Source of the DNA: Aeromonas taiwanensis
Lineage (GTDB): Bacteria; Pseudomonadota; Gammaproteobacteria; Enterobacterales; Aeromonadaceae
NCBI RefSeq assembly: GCF_000820165.1
Contig: NZ_CDDD01000004.1
Location: forward strand, 363-53,846
DNA length: 53,484 bases
Direction: 5' to 3'
Translations under genes and position numbers: made by a program
Shown here: positions 25,053 to 34,283 of the stretch, piece after piece
How the letters are laid out: each line of letters opens with the position of its first letter
How positions within the stretch are numbered: the stretch's first letter is position 1
The notes under the pieces: generated by a model
Told to the model about the DNA's origin: nothing
The model's database searches: none
What the model saw: the letters and a program-made list of their open reading frames with translations, nothing else

Positions 25053-26000
25053 TCACTGTTTCTCTTTGATGGCCTGATAGAGGCCCTGGTTGACCGGCAC
25101 CGCGATGCCGTGCGCCGCGGCCCTGCCGAGCAGGAAGCCGGTGATGGCCTCGATCTCGGTCTCACGGCCCTGCTCCATGTCCTGATACATGGAAGAGTAA
25201 TTGTCGGCGGTGAGCTCCACCACCATCATGACGCGGCGCAGCAGCTCGTCGCTGGCGGTCGGCTGGCCTTCGGCCTGCATCACATCCGCCACCTCCACGC
25301 AGATCTGCTGCAGGACGTCGGCAAAACGCGGGCCCGTCAGTTCGCCATTGCGGAGTTTGTAGAGGGCGGTGAGCGGGTTGATGGCGCAGTTCACGGCGAG
25401 CTTCTGCCATTGGCGGGTCAGGATCTGCTCATCCCAGCCGGCCTGGCCGAGGGCACTGGCGAGCTCGTCCGCCAGATAGGCGTGCGCCTTGGCCGCCTCA
25501 TTGACAGGACCGAGCCAGGTTTCGCCCTTGCCGGTGTGGCGGAACACGAAGTGGCCGCTCTGCATGGCGCCGTGGCTGGTGACGCCGGCGATCACCGGGT
25601 TGTGGGGGAAGAGCGTGACCACCTGTTCGGCGATGCCCATGCCGTTGTGCAGCAACACTATGGGTACTCCTGCTGCCAGCTGACCCACCAGGGGGGCCAG
25701 GGCCGATACCACCTGCCCTGCCTTGGTCATCACCAGCAGGCGCTTGATGCTGCCTGGATTGTCGAGGAAGCCGCGCTCGATGGCAAGGAGCTGGGTGTGA
25801 CCGTCGAGGGAGGTGAAGTCGATACCGGGGTGCAGGGTGGCGCGATGCCGTTCGCGCAGCAGGACGCGGGTCGGCTGGCCGCTCTGGGTCAGCAGGGAGG
25901 CAAAGACGCCGCCCAGGGCACCGCAGCCCAGCAGGGTCCACTCGGGAGAGACAGGGTGACGGCGTGTTTTCAGGTTGTTGTCGCGTAATCCGCTTGGCAT
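25053..26000 (-). CDS. panE: 2-dehydropantoate 2-reductase
   Basis: The 315-residue enzyme has an N-terminal NADPH-binding motif (LLGCGALGG) and the KetoPantoate reductase core KLAVNCAINPLTALYKLRNGE, quoted in part as LAVNCAINPLTA, with the catalytic Lys just before it. It reduces ketopantoate to pantoate for coenzyme A synthesis. About 20 residues precede the Rossmann motif, longer than in E. coli. It is divergent from yajQ across 213 bp and upstream of yajL. Confidence 0.93.
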   Translation of the reverse strand: MPSGLRDNNLKTRRHPVSPEWTLLGCGALGGVFASLLTQSGQPTRVLLRERHRATLHPGIDFTSLDGHTQLLAIERGFLDNPGSIKRLLVMTKAGQVVSALAPLVGQLAAGVPIVLLHNGMGIAEQVVTLFPHNPVIAGVTSHGAMQSGHFVFRHTGKGETWLGPVNEAAKAHAYLADELASALGQAGWDEQILTRQWQKLAVNCAINPLTALYKLRNGELTGPRFADVLQQICVEVADVMQAEGQPTASDELLRRVMMVVELTADNYSSMYQDMEQGRETEIEAITGFLLGRAAAHGIAVPVNQGLYQAIKEKQ

Positions 26001-26213
26001 GGAGAGGCTCGATCAAGGTAAGGGCTGCAATCCGGTCAACCGCCTACCGGGATAAGGGAAGAGGTCGCTTGGTGGACACTAACGGGTCTCACCATTCCTG
26101 TGCGCAGGGGATTCTAGCAGAGCAATCCCATCGAAATCAGCAAATTTGCCCGTTTTCTGGTAGATTTGCCCACCGATAAGTACAACCTGAAGTACAGCAT
26201 GAGGAGCCCGGCT

Positions 26214-26696
26214 ATGCCGTCATTCGATATTGTCTCTGAAGTCAAAATGAACGAGGTGTTGAACGCCGTCGATAACGCCAATCGTGAACTGGCGACCCGT
26301 TTCGATTTTCGTGGCGTGGAAGCCAGCTTCGAATTGAACAAGGAAGAGGTGAAGCTGGAGGCCGATGCGGATTTCCAGCTCAAGCAGATGGTCGAGATCC
26401 TGCGCGGCGCCCTGCTCAAGCGCCAGATCGAGAACAGCTCCATGGACGTGGGTGACAGCGTTCACTCCGGCAAGCGTTTCCACCTGACCGTGAAGTTCAA
26501 GCAGGGGATCGACAAGGAAGTCGCCAAGAAGCTGGTGAAGCTGATCAAGGATTCCAAGATCAAGGTGCAGGCCGCCATCCAGGGCGACGAGGTGCGGGTT
26601 ACCGGCAAGAAGCGCGACGATCTGCAGGAGACCATGGCTCTGGTGCGTGGCGCCGAACTGGGCCAGCCGATGCAGTTCCAGAACTTCCGCGACTGA
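26214..26696 (+). CDS. yajQ: YajQ-family nucleotide-binding protein
   Basis: The 161-residue protein is a near-complete match to YajQ ([51 protein letters not shown]). It has two ferredoxin-like folds. Relatives bind cyclic di-GMP and act as regulators in Xanthomonas and Pseudomonas; the role in other genera is unclear. GAGGAG lies 8 bases before the ATG at 26214, so a longer frame beginning at 26166 was discarded. Confidence 0.95.
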   Translation: MPSFDIVSEVKMNEVLNAVDNANRELATRFDFRGVEASFELNKEEVKLEADADFQLKQMVEILRGALLKRQIENSSMDVGDSVHSGKRFHLTVKFKQGIDKEVAKKLVKLIKDSKIKVQAAIQGDEVRVTGKKRDDLQETMALVRGAELGQPMQFQNFRD

Positions 26697-26744
26697 TCCG
26701 GGCGGGGAGGGCGAGTCTCTCCCCTTGTTCCTGCATCAGGCCAT

Positions 26745-26775
26745 AAAAAAACCGGAGCCATGGCTCCGGTTTTTT
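26745..26775. terminator. Bidirectional terminator between yajQ and ompK
   Basis: An almost perfect palindrome has an 8-bp core stem (CCGGAGCC/GGCTCCGG) flanked by seven A on one side and six T on the other. It serves both converging genes. Confidence 0.93.
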
Positions 26776-26798
26776 GTGTCCGTCGACGACAGGTTCGA

Positions 26799-27605
26799 TT
26801 AGAACTTGTAGGTCACGGAGAAGTAGTGGCCGAAACCAGTGGTCTTCAGACCGTAGGAACCGTTCTGGATGCCGTAGATGTCGTTGAAGTACTTCAGACC
26901 GTAACCGACGGCGTAGCGGTCGGAGTGCCAGTACAGGCCGTTGAACATGGCGGTACCGTCGGTGGAAGTGTCCTTGGCATCAAACAGGTGATCCAGGTAA
27001 CCCTGATAGGCTACGAAGCTGCCGTTGGAGAAGGTGTAGAAAGGCTTGAACCAGTTCATGGAGAACTGATAGCCGTTCCAGCCCTGCTCGCCACCGCCTT
27101 CGTTGACGTGACGTGCATACAGGTTCATGCCAACTTTGCCGAACCAGGGCACTTGTACGTCGGCACCCAGACCGGTCATGGCTTCAAACAGACCATCCGG
27201 ACCACCTACGTTGACCAGGTTGGCGATGTAGACTTCCTGGATCGGACCGAAGGAGAGATCTTTGCCGGTCATGGCATCGATGGAGATACGCGGTGCGAAC
27301 TTGATGAACAGGTTGTCTTGGTTGTGCTTGTCGTCGTGACGGTTCTGGAAGATGTCGAAGACGTCGACGTAACCGTACAGATCGAAGATACCGGAACGGC
27401 CACCAAACTCCATTTCGAAGTAGGTATCGTTGTAACCACCTTCAGACTCGCTGTAGGGCAGCTGGTCGATGGTGTGCATCACGTTGAACTGGAACCACTT
27501 GTAGTCGTTCTTGTGGATGTCGCCGCTGTAATCGGCAGCAAAGGCCGGAGTGGCGGAGGCAGCCAGCAGACCGGCAGCGATCAGAGTCTTGGTAAATTTG
27601 GCCAT
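26799..27605 (-). CDS. ompK: OmpK/Tsx-family outer-membrane channel
   Basis: The 268-residue protein has a signal peptide (MAKFTKTLIAAGLLAASATP, cleavage after AFA) and a mature part starting ADYSGDIHKNDYKWFQFN. The MEFGGRSGIFDLYGYVDVF and FAPRISIDAMTGKDLSFGP segments and the C-terminal Phe are typical of Vibrio OmpK and the Tsx nucleoside channels. It forms a 12-stranded barrel that probably passes nucleosides; Vibrio OmpK is also a phage receptor. Start 27605 was chosen by the signal peptide. A CRP-type box upstream fits a catabolite-controlled channel. Confidence 0.9.
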   Translation of the reverse strand: MAKFTKTLIAAGLLAASATPAFAADYSGDIHKNDYKWFQFNVMHTIDQLPYSESEGGYNDTYFEMEFGGRSGIFDLYGYVDVFDIFQNRHDDKHNQDNLFIKFAPRISIDAMTGKDLSFGPIQEVYIANLVNVGGPDGLFEAMTGLGADVQVPWFGKVGMNLYARHVNEGGGEQGWNGYQFSMNWFKPFYTFSNGSFVAYQGYLDHLFDAKDTSTDGTAMFNGLYWHSDRYAVGYGLKYFNDIYGIQNGSYGLKTTGFGHYFSVTYKF

Positions 27606-27667
27606 TTTATTGGTCTCTTGTGCGTTAGTTGAGGTTTTCCGTAGCCTGCCCACAAGGAGCGGGAGGG

Positions 27668-27673
27668 ATTCTA
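27668..27673 (-). promoter_or_regulatory. Putative -10 box of ompK
   Basis: TAGAAT on the minus strand, with a weak -35 (TTTATC) 17 bases upstream. Transcription would start near 27661, placing the CRP-type box at about -70, a normal class I position. Confidence 0.5.
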
Positions 27674-27723
27674 GCCAAATAAATTCAACGGATAAACAAG
27701 CACCAGGGAACTTTGTCAGGATT

Positions 27724-27739
27724 TGTGAATCTAATCACC
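27724..27739. promoter_or_regulatory. CRP-type binding site upstream of ompK
   Basis: TGTGAATCTAATCACC matches TGTGA-N6-TCACA at 9 of 10 informative bases with a perfect GTGA-N6-TCAC core. It lies about 119-134 bases upstream of the ompK start codon. Confidence 0.7.
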
Positions 27740-27748
27740 CCCAAAAAT

Positions 27749-27764
27749 TAGCAAACGCTTGCTA
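27749..27764. terminator. Palindrome at the ampG stop: weak terminator or LacI-family operator
   Basis: On the minus strand TAGCAA-GCGT-TTGCTA forms a perfect 6-bp stem followed by ATTTTT, starting within the ampG stop codon, so it may terminate ampG. The sequence also resembles operators of LacI/PurR-type regulators (GCAAACG core), which would fit the nucleoside-channel gene downstream. The sequence alone does not decide. Confidence 0.4.
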
Positions 27765-29165
27765 TTTGCTCGTTTGTGGTGACAAACCACTGTTTCGTTT
27801 GGCAACGATGATGATCAGAATCATCACCGGCACGCCGAGCAGACTGGTGCCGATGAAGAAGCGGCTGTAGCCGACAAGCTCGACCACCTGACCGGAAAAC
27901 CCCGCCAGCAACTTGGGCAGCAACAGCATGATGGAGCTGAACAGCGCGTACTGGGTGGCCGAGAAGGCGACGTTGGTCAGGCTCGACAGGTAGGTCACAA
28001 ACGCAGCCGTGGCGATGCCGGCACTGAGGTTGTCCAGGGAGATGATAATCGTCAGCAACTCCAGGTTGTGGCCCACCTCGTTGAGCAGGGCGAACAGCAG
28101 GTTGGTGCTGGCGGTCAGCACGGCGCCGAGAAAGAGGATGCGCAGGGTGCCAAAGCGCATCACCAGCACGCCCCCGAGCGCGGCCCCCACCAGCGTCATG
28201 ATGACACCGTACACCTTGGTGATGGTGGCCACCTCCGTCTTGCTGAATTGCAGGTCCACGTAGAAGCTGTTGGACATCACCCCCATCACCACGTCCGAGA
28301 TGCGATAACAGGCGATGAGCCCGAGGATCAGCAGGGCCGAGGTCCCGTAGCGGCGGAAGAAGTCGGCAAACGGGCACCAGATGGCCTCGTAGGTCCAGGC
28401 ACCGAGCCCGGCCAGGGAGGATGACCAGCCCCGCGCTATCAGCTGCGCCTTGCGCTCCGCTTGCTGTTCATTCTGGGCGGCAATGTCGATGACGGGCTCG
28501 TGACAGAATAGGGTAGTGATGACGCCGAGGGACATCAGGCCCCCCATCAAGAGATAGGTGAGCTGCCAGCCGCGGTAGTCATAGCCGCTGTTGCTGCCGA
28601 GCCAGGCGGCCAGCGCCAGCGCCCCCGCTCCGGCCATGATCATGGCGAGTCGGTACCCTGTCATGTAGGAGGCGGCCATGGCCGCCTGCAACCGCTCTGG
28701 CGCCGACTCGATACGGTAGGCGTCGATGACGATGTCCTGGGTGGCGGAGGCGAAAGCCACCAGCAGGGCGAACAGGGCGAGCTGGGCGAGCTGGGTCTTG
28801 GGGTCGCAATAGGCCATGCCGACCAGGGAGAGGGCGATCAACACCTGGGAGAGCAGCATCCAGCTGCGCCGCCGTCCCAGCAGCCGGGAGAGCAGGGGCA
28901 GGGGCAGTCGATCCACCAGGGGTGACCACAGCCATTTGAAGCCATATGCCAGCGCCACCCAGCTCATGTAGCCGATGTCGGTCAGGCTGACATCCGCCTC
29001 GCGCAACCAGAACGAGAGGGTGCCGAAGACCAGCAGCAACGGCAGACCGGAGGAAAACCCCATGGCAAACAGGATGAGCACCCGCGCTTCGAGATAGACG
29101 GCGAGGGCATCTCGCCAGCGGGTGGCGCGACCTGGGGTGTGGCTGGGCGGGCGGAGGTTGTTCAA
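27762..29165 (-). CDS. ampG: AmpG-like muropeptide permease
   Basis: The 467-residue major facilitator has about 14 membrane segments and the AmpG features FSSGLPLLLVFGTLSFWL, WSPLVDR, RRSWMLLSQ and ATQDIVIDAYR. It imports GlcNAc-anhydroMurNAc peptides for cell-wall recycling, a step that links wall damage to beta-lactamase induction in Gram-negatives. The start is a TTG at 29165 with GAGGAG about seven bases upstream. It lies near yajG and bolA homologues, as in E. coli. Confidence 0.9.
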   Translation of the reverse strand: MNNLRPPSHTPGRATRWRDALAVYLEARVLILFAMGFSSGLPLLLVFGTLSFWLREADVSLTDIGYMSWVALAYGFKWLWSPLVDRLPLPLLSRLLGRRRSWMLLSQVLIALSLVGMAYCDPKTQLAQLALFALLVAFASATQDIVIDAYRIESAPERLQAAMAASYMTGYRLAMIMAGAGALALAAWLGSNSGYDYRGWQLTYLLMGGLMSLGVITTLFCHEPVIDIAAQNEQQAERKAQLIARGWSSSLAGLGAWTYEAIWCPFADFFRRYGTSALLILGLIACYRISDVVMGVMSNSFYVDLQFSKTEVATITKVYGVIMTLVGAALGGVLVMRFGTLRILFLGAVLTASTNLLFALLNEVGHNLELLTIIISLDNLSAGIATAAFVTYLSSLTNVAFSATQYALFSSIMLLLPKLLAGFSGQVVELVGYSRFFIGTSLLGVPVMILIIIVAKRNSGLSPQTSK

Positions 29166-29249
29166 CTGCCTGACTCCTCGGAGAAAAGGGGGTCATTTTG
29201 TCAGGTTCGGGAGGCATAGCCAAGGCAAGCCGAGGGGGACCGGCAGGAT

Positions 29250-29579
29250 TCAGGGGCGTGAACCGATGCAGTGACCCGGGCAGGGGCCCTCGGCGGCGAG
29301 GAAGTTGGCGCAGGCCATCAGCTGCAGGCGCAGCCAGGTGTCGCTGACGAGTTGCTGCTCATCCCACAGATGCAGGCTGTGCAGCAGGTGCCAGAACACC
29401 CCTTCTCGCTCGTTGGCGGGGGTCTTGTCCATGGGGATGACGGGGAGGGCCTGCCAGTGGGAAAGCAGTTGCCAGCTCAAGTCTTCCAGCTGGTGATAGG
29501 GGATTTCCCGTGCCAGGAAATGACGAACCGCCTGGGCCAGCGGGCCGGCGTGTTGGGCTATGTAATCGTGACAGGTCAC
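29250..29579 (-). CDS. Hypothetical protein, about 109 residues
   Basis: I do not recognise the family. The protein is acidic to neutral, His- and Trp-rich and predicted helical (HFLAREIPYHQLEDLSWQLL; GVFWHLLHSLHLW), with a Cys-containing tail (GPCPGHCIG). No signal peptide or membrane segment is seen. The best start is GTG at 29579, preceded by GAGGAGGAG; an upstream ATG at 29624 lacks a ribosome-binding site. It lies between the cyclophilin and ampG genes on the same strand. Confidence 0.65.
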   Translation of the reverse strand: MTCHDYIAQHAGPLAQAVRHFLAREIPYHQLEDLSWQLLSHWQALPVIPMDKTPANEREGVFWHLLHSLHLWDEQQLVSDTWLRLQLMACANFLAAEGPCPGHCIGSRP

Positions 29580-29691
29580 CGGCTCCTCCTCGCTCTGCTT
29601 TCGTGTCCCGCAATCATCGGGCAAGGGCAGAGTATAGAAAAGGAGGGCGGTGACCCGTTCAGGGGGGCGGCGGAATGTGATCCGGCCCGCG

Positions 29692-30243
29692 TTATTTGTC
29701 CGCCAGCAACACCACCTTCTTCAGGATGATGGGGCTGGTGGGGACGTCGTTGGCGCGCAGGATGGAGCTGTAGCCGGTCTGTACCTGAGCCAGCTTGTCC
29801 AGCACCTCCATGCCCTTCACGACCTGGCCGAACACGGTGTAACCGGCGCCGGCATTGGCGTTGAGGTTGTCGTTGTCCACCAGGTTGAAATAGAACTGGC
29901 GGGTGGCGCTGTCCACCGCCTGGGTGCGTGCCATGGCGATGGTACCGCGCTTGTTGGGCAGGCCGCCCCGGGATTCATTGACCACGGGATCGAAGCTCGG
30001 CAGTGGCTGGAACTGCTGGTTGTAGCCTCCACCCTGCACCACGAAGTTCTGGATCACCCGGTGGAACAGGCTGCCGTCATAGCTGCCGTCCGCCACGTAG
30101 CGCAGGAAGTTCTTCACCGTCTGGGGCGCCTGCTTGGATGCCAGCTCCACGACGATGGTGCCATGATTGGTCTCCATCTGGACTTTGGGGCCGGCGAAGG
30201 CAAGGGGGGCGATCAGGGTGGCCAGTAGCCAGAGTTTCTTCAT
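29692..30243 (-). CDS. ppiA: Periplasmic cyclophilin-type peptidyl-prolyl isomerase
   Basis: The 183-residue protein has a signal peptide (MKKLWLLATLIAPLAFAGPK) and a cyclophilin domain: NFLRYVADGSYDGSLFHRVI, VVQGG, GTIAMART and FYFNLVDN. It catalyses proline cis-trans isomerisation during periplasmic folding. The usual Trp of cyclosporin-binding cyclophilins is not seen, as in other bacterial PpiA proteins. It is 14 bases downstream of the yajG-like gene. Confidence 0.92.
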   Translation of the reverse strand: MKKLWLLATLIAPLAFAGPKVQMETNHGTIVVELASKQAPQTVKNFLRYVADGSYDGSLFHRVIQNFVVQGGGYNQQFQPLPSFDPVVNESRGGLPNKRGTIAMARTQAVDSATRQFYFNLVDNDNLNANAGAGYTVFGQVVKGMEVLDKLAQVQTGYSSILRANDVPTSPIILKKVVLLADK

Positions 30244-30257
30244 CGGTATCTCCTCGC

Positions 30258-30833
30258 TCAGCTCGGTTGGCCTTTGAGATAGCCGCGCAGTGCGGTATCC
30301 GCCATGATCTGTTGCAGCACGCTACCCAGCTGCTGGTTCAGGGTCGACTCGAGGTCGGCCATGCTCGGCTCACCCGGCTCTTCCTTGCTGGAAGACATGT
30401 TGAACTGCTTGGTCAGCTTGCTGCCCTGGAAGTCGGCGATCACCTGCAGGCTGACGCGGGACTTGGTGACATAGGTAAAGGTCTTCTCTTCCACGGTGAC
30501 GGCGGCAGTGGTGATGGCCAGCGTCAGGTTGGTGGTGCCGCTGTTTCCTACTTCCAGGCCCTGGCTGCGCAGACCCTCGGCGAGCTTCTCCGCCAGCAGG
30601 TTGTTGAGGGGCTGGCTGCTGTTGACCAGCACAGGGGCCTTCTCTTTCTTCTTGATGGAGAAGACATAGGCGGCTTCACGATTGTCCACCCCTTCCATGG
30701 TGATGCGGTTGCCAGAGTAGTACTGCTGGTTGGAGGGGATGACCTGCGGGTTGATCAGTGCGCTCTCCGGCCAGTGAGTGGCACAACCACCCAGCACCAG
30801 GGCTGCCAGCAGCAAGAGTGACTTTTTCATCAT
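30258..30833 (-). CDS. yajG: YajG-like lipoprotein
   Basis: The 191-residue protein starts MMKKSLLLLAALVLGGCATH, with lipobox LGGC. The body (LNNLLAEKLAEGLRSQGLEV; KTFTYVTKSRVSLQV; KQFNMSSSKEEPGEPSMADL) fits the YajG family of envelope lipoproteins with no known biochemical role. ATGs at 30833 and 30830 are equivalent. In E. coli yajG is directly upstream of ampG; here two genes separate them. Confidence 0.88.
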   Translation of the reverse strand: MMKKSLLLLAALVLGGCATHWPESALINPQVIPSNQQYYSGNRITMEGVDNREAAYVFSIKKKEKAPVLVNSSQPLNNLLAEKLAEGLRSQGLEVGNSGTTNLTLAITTAAVTVEEKTFTYVTKSRVSLQVIADFQGSKLTKQFNMSSSKEEPGEPSMADLESTLNQQLGSVLQQIMADTALRGYLKGQPS

Positions 30834-30854
30834 GGGTTTCCTTTAGCTTTGTCT

Positions 30855-31988
30855 TTAGCGTTTGATGGCTTTCAAAATAACGAATTTGCTGTTCGACGCA
30901 ACGACTTGTGCGTTGCCAAACAGGCGCTTGAGTTTGTTGTGATAGTCCAGATGACGGTTGCCTACTATCCAGAGTTCCCCCCCTTGAGGCAATACCCGGT
31001 GCGCATCACTGAACATCTGCCAGGCGATGTGATCGGTGATCGCCTGCAGCTGGTGGAAGGGGGGATTGCAGAGGATTCTGTCCGCTGCTCCGGCGGGCAC
31101 GTCGTCGAGACAGTTGTTGACCAGGAAGTGGGCCCGGGGCAGGGCATCCGGCAGGTTGTGCTCGACGTTGAGGCGGGCCGAGGCCACCGCCATGTGGGAT
31201 TCGTCGATGAAGGTCACCTCCACCTCGCTGTCCCGCGCCAGCAGGGAGAGCCCCAGCACGCCGTTGCCGCAGCCCAGATCGATCACCTTGCGCGCGCTGT
31301 GGATCGGCAGGTTGTCCAGCATGAAGCGGGCACCGATATCCAGGCTGGTGCGCGAAAACACGTTGGCGTGGTTGTGGATCTGCATGGTGGTGCCTTCCAG
31401 CGGCCAGACGGTCGGGAAGGGGTTGGCCAGCGTGGGCCGTTCGGCCGCGGGCGTGCAGTGAATGAGGCGTGCCTTTTTCCAGGCGAGCGAGGTGCGGGTC
31501 TCCCCCAGATACTTCTCGAACAGCTTGAGGGTGGAGGTGTGTATGTCCTTGGCCTTGCCGGCGGCCAGCACCCGGGTGGCCGGTGTGACCACCTGGCGCA
31601 GGGCCAGCAGCTGCTGTTCCAGCAGCGCCTGATACTTGGAGACCTTGATCACCACCAGGGCGGGCGCGTCTGGCAGGGGGGCCAGGGCATCCTGCAGGGT
31701 GACAGTCCCGCTGTCCAGGCCGTTCTCCGCCAGGTTGGCCAGGGTGGCCCGTTCGCTGATGTGGGAGTCGGTGACGCAGACGGGAGAGTGGTCGTAGAGG
31801 TAGGCCGCCAGGGCGCCGAAGCCGTCGTTCATGATGATGACGGGGCCGTCCTGCTCGAGGGGATGCTCGGCCAACTGGTTGATCAGATACTCGTCCGCCG
31901 CGTCCCAGGCCTGCAAGGGATCCTGGCTCTGCCGCGGGTAACGGTACAGGGTCAGGCGGCAGTGGGCCATGTCGAGCAGGGTTTGCAT
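30855..31988 (-). CDS. rlmG: 23S rRNA (guanine-1835-N2)-methyltransferase
   Basis: The roughly 377-residue enzyme has two related methyltransferase domains. The C-terminal one holds the SAM site VIDLGCGNGVLGL and the catalytic motif CNPPFHQ. ANVFSRTSLDIGARF and AKDIHTSTLKLFEKYLGE are conserved in RlmG. It methylates G1835 of 23S rRNA. I chose the ATG at 31988; a TTG at 32003 would add five residues. It is divergent from bolA. Confidence 0.93.
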   Translation of the reverse strand: MQTLLDMAHCRLTLYRYPRQSQDPLQAWDAADEYLINQLAEHPLEQDGPVIIMNDGFGALAAYLYDHSPVCVTDSHISERATLANLAENGLDSGTVTLQDALAPLPDAPALVVIKVSKYQALLEQQLLALRQVVTPATRVLAAGKAKDIHTSTLKLFEKYLGETRTSLAWKKARLIHCTPAAERPTLANPFPTVWPLEGTTMQIHNHANVFSRTSLDIGARFMLDNLPIHSARKVIDLGCGNGVLGLSLLARDSEVEVTFIDESHMAVASARLNVEHNLPDALPRAHFLVNNCLDDVPAGAADRILCNPPFHQLQAITDHIAWQMFSDAHRVLPQGGELWIVGNRHLDYHNKLKRLFGNAQVVASNSKFVILKAIKR

Positions 31989-32190
31989 AATAAAGAAGTC
32001 CAAGGTGTTGCTGAATGGATGACGACCGCCCGCGCCATGTTGTCCGGCGGGCAGGAAAGTGGCGCTATTCTAGCGGCGGCGGAGAAATTCACCAGCCCGC
32101 AGCGAAGAGGCTGGCCATTTCCCGTCCCCCTGATGCATCCGGTACGCAACCCTGGCTACAATGGCGGGACATTCGAGAGGAGTCTTCACC

Positions 32191-32505
32191 GTGAGCATGC
32201 AACAACAGATAGAGGCCAAGCTGGCCGCCGCCCTCGCCCCCACCCATCTGGAGGTGATCAACGAAAGCTACATGCACAGGGTGGCCCCGGGCTCCGAGAG
32301 CCACTTCAAGGTCGTGGTGGTGAGCCAGGCGTTCGAGGGCCAGCGCCTGCTGGGCCGTCATCGTCAGGTCAACGGGGTGCTGGCGGAAGAGCTGGCGGGG
32401 GCCATCCATGCGCTGGCGCTGCATACCTATACAGAAGCCGAGTGGCAGGCCCGGGAAGAGGCCCCCAAGACGCCGGGGTGTGTCAGCAAATCCCCCTTCG
32501 CCTGA
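32191..32505 (+). CDS. bolA: BolA-family transcriptional regulator
   Basis: The 104-residue protein has the BolA fold and signature [24 protein letters not shown] (quoted in part: [11 protein letters not shown]) and [15 protein letters not shown]. The conserved His near RHR and Cys at the end are typical of BolA that shares an Fe-S cluster with monothiol glutaredoxin. It affects cell shape and envelope genes in stress. GTG at 32191 sits eight bases after GAGAGGAG; an ATG at 32197 is an alternative. Confidence 0.92.
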   Translation: MSMQQQIEAKLAAALAPTHLEVINESYMHRVAPGSESHFKVVVVSQAFEGQRLLGRHRQVNGVLAEELAGAIHALALHTYTEAEWQAREEAPKTPGCVSKSPFA

Positions 32506-32936
32506 GCCCGCCACCGGGCGGTTGTGCGCGAGGCTAACGATTTTGTCACGAGCATGCCGCCCTCTTGCCAGGCTGTTTTCGTGGGGTCGAAGGCGTAGTT
32601 GGATTATTTTTTCTAATCCATGCTCGCGGCAAGTTTGATTACCCATATTTAGGTATTAAAACAAAAAATCCTTTAAAACCACGGTATGCAAGGGCGTGGG
32701 CGAAATATTCAGTGAGGGTTAATTTTGTGATAGGACGGGGATTTTCCCCATTTGGCGTGGCGGCAAACTTGCCTAAGGTGGTAAACTCAGGCGCTTTTGA
32801 ATGATCCTGTATGTTGCTGATTTGTTTATTTCTTCGACAGTTATTCGCGATGTTGACGGGCTCATTCAACAACTCGTCGTGATGTATTTCTCGGCGCTAA
32901 CCAACCTGTCTTCCCTTAACGGTAGTGCAAGTGAGT
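32506..32936 (+). other. Long leader and promoter region of the nqr operon
   Basis: This 431-bp stretch carries no convincing gene. A GC hairpin lies just after bolA (GCCCG/CGGGC, without a T run). TGGATTA-N7-TAATCCA at 32600-32620 is a perfect inverted repeat with a T-rich loop. A short hairpin GGGGA/TCCCC lies near 32738-32750. The section 32640-32720 is AT-rich and may hold the promoter, but no clear -35/-10 pair was found. Confidence 0.5.
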
Positions 32937-34280
32937 ATGATTACAATTAAAAGAGGACTGGACATCCCCGTGCTGGGTGCTCCGGAGCAAGTAATCTACG
33001 ATGGCCCGGCCATCACCCGTGTTGCTACACTCGGCGAAGAGTTCGTGGGGATGCGTCCTACTATGTTTGTCAAAGTAGGTGATCGCGTCATTAAAGGTCA
33101 GGAGCTCTTCGAAGATAAGAAGAATCCCGGCGTTAAATTCACGGCCCCCGCCACCGGTGTGGTATCTGAGATCAACCGTGGTGCCAAGCGCATTCTGCAA
33201 TCCGTTGTCATCGACATCGATGGGTCCGACGAGCAGGTGACCTTCGAGCACTTTGCCTCCGCCGAGCTGGCCAAGCTCGAGCGCAGCAAGGTGCAGGAGA
33301 TCCTGGTCGCATCAGGCCAATGGACCGCACTGCGCACCCGCCCGTTCAGCAAGGTGCCGGCCGTGGGTTCCACCCCGCGCGCCATCTTCGTCACCGCCAT
33401 GGACACCAACCCGCTGGCCGCCAGTGCGGAGCTGATCATCAAGGAACAGGCCCAGGCCTTCCTCGACGGTCTGGCCGTGCTGACCCGCCTGACCGATGGC
33501 AATGTCTACGTCTGCAAGGGCGAAGGCAGCCTGCCGCACGCCTCCCTGGCCCAGGTCAAGGAAGAGGTGTTTGTCGGTCCGCATCCTGCCGGTCTGCCGG
33601 GCACCCACATCCACTTCCTGGATCCGGTCGGTGCCAACAAGGTGCAGTGGCACATCAACTACCAGGACGTGATCGCCTACGGCAAGCTGTTCACCACCGG
33701 TCAGATCTTCACCGACAAGGTGATCTCCCTGGCCGGCCCGAACGTGATCAAGCCGCGGCTGCTGCGCACCCGCATGGGCGCCTGCCTCAGCCAGTTGACC
33801 AACAACGAGCTGCGCGCGGACGAGAACCGCATCATCTCCGGTTCCCTGCTGAGCGGTGCCAAGGCTGACGGTGTTCACGACTACCTGGGTCGCTTCCACA
33901 ATCAGGTGAGCGTGCTGGGCGAAGGTCGCGAGAAAGAGTTCATGGGCTGGGTCAAACCCAGTGCCAACAAGTTCTCCATCACCCGTACCACCCTCTCTCA
34001 TCTGATGAAGGGCAAACTCATCAACTTCACTACCACCACCAACGGTAGTGACCGCTCCATGGTGCCTATCGGCAACTATGAGCGCGTGATGCCGCTCGAC
34101 ATCCTGCCGACCCTGCTGCTGCGGGATCTGATCTCCGGCGACACCGACAGCGCGCAGGCGCTCGGCTGCCTGGAGCTGGATGAGGAAGATTTGGCGCTCT
34201 GTACCTTCGTCTGCCCCGGCAAGACAGAGTACGGCCCCGTCTTGCGTGAGTGCCTGACCAAGATCGAACTGGAAGGTTAA
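32937..34280 (+). CDS. nqrA: Na+-translocating NADH:quinone reductase subunit A
   Basis: The 447-residue protein starts [14 protein letters not shown], as in Vibrio NqrA, and contains [16 protein letters not shown] and [14 protein letters not shown]. NqrA is the cytoplasmic subunit near the ubiquinone site of the sodium pump that couples NADH oxidation to Na+ export. The ATG at 32937 was chosen over an upstream GTG at 32925 by homology. First gene of an eight-gene operon; nqrB follows after three bases. Confidence 0.97.
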   Translation: MITIKRGLDIPVLGAPEQVIYDGPAITRVATLGEEFVGMRPTMFVKVGDRVIKGQELFEDKKNPGVKFTAPATGVVSEINRGAKRILQSVVIDIDGSDEQVTFEHFASAELAKLERSKVQEILVASGQWTALRTRPFSKVPAVGSTPRAIFVTAMDTNPLAASAELIIKEQAQAFLDGLAVLTRLTDGNVYVCKGEGSLPHASLAQVKEEVFVGPHPAGLPGTHIHFLDPVGANKVQWHINYQDVIAYGKLFTTGQIFTDKVISLAGPNVIKPRLLRTRMGACLSQLTNNELRADENRIISGSLLSGAKADGVHDYLGRFHNQVSVLGEGREKEFMGWVKPSANKFSITRTTLSHLMKGKLINFTTTTNGSDRSMVPIGNYERVMPLDILPTLLLRDLISGDTDSAQALGCLELDEEDLALCTFVCPGKTEYGPVLRECLTKIELEG

Positions 34281-34283
34281 GCG

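Noticed and set aside
30849..32537. 562-residue plus-strand open frame opposite rlmG and running into bolA
   Set aside because: Composition is typical of antisense frames, and it contradicts two recognised genes.
32565..32872. Short open frames (79 and 77 residues) on both strands in the nqr leader
   Set aside because: No ribosome-binding sites, no recognisable domains, and they overlap each other.
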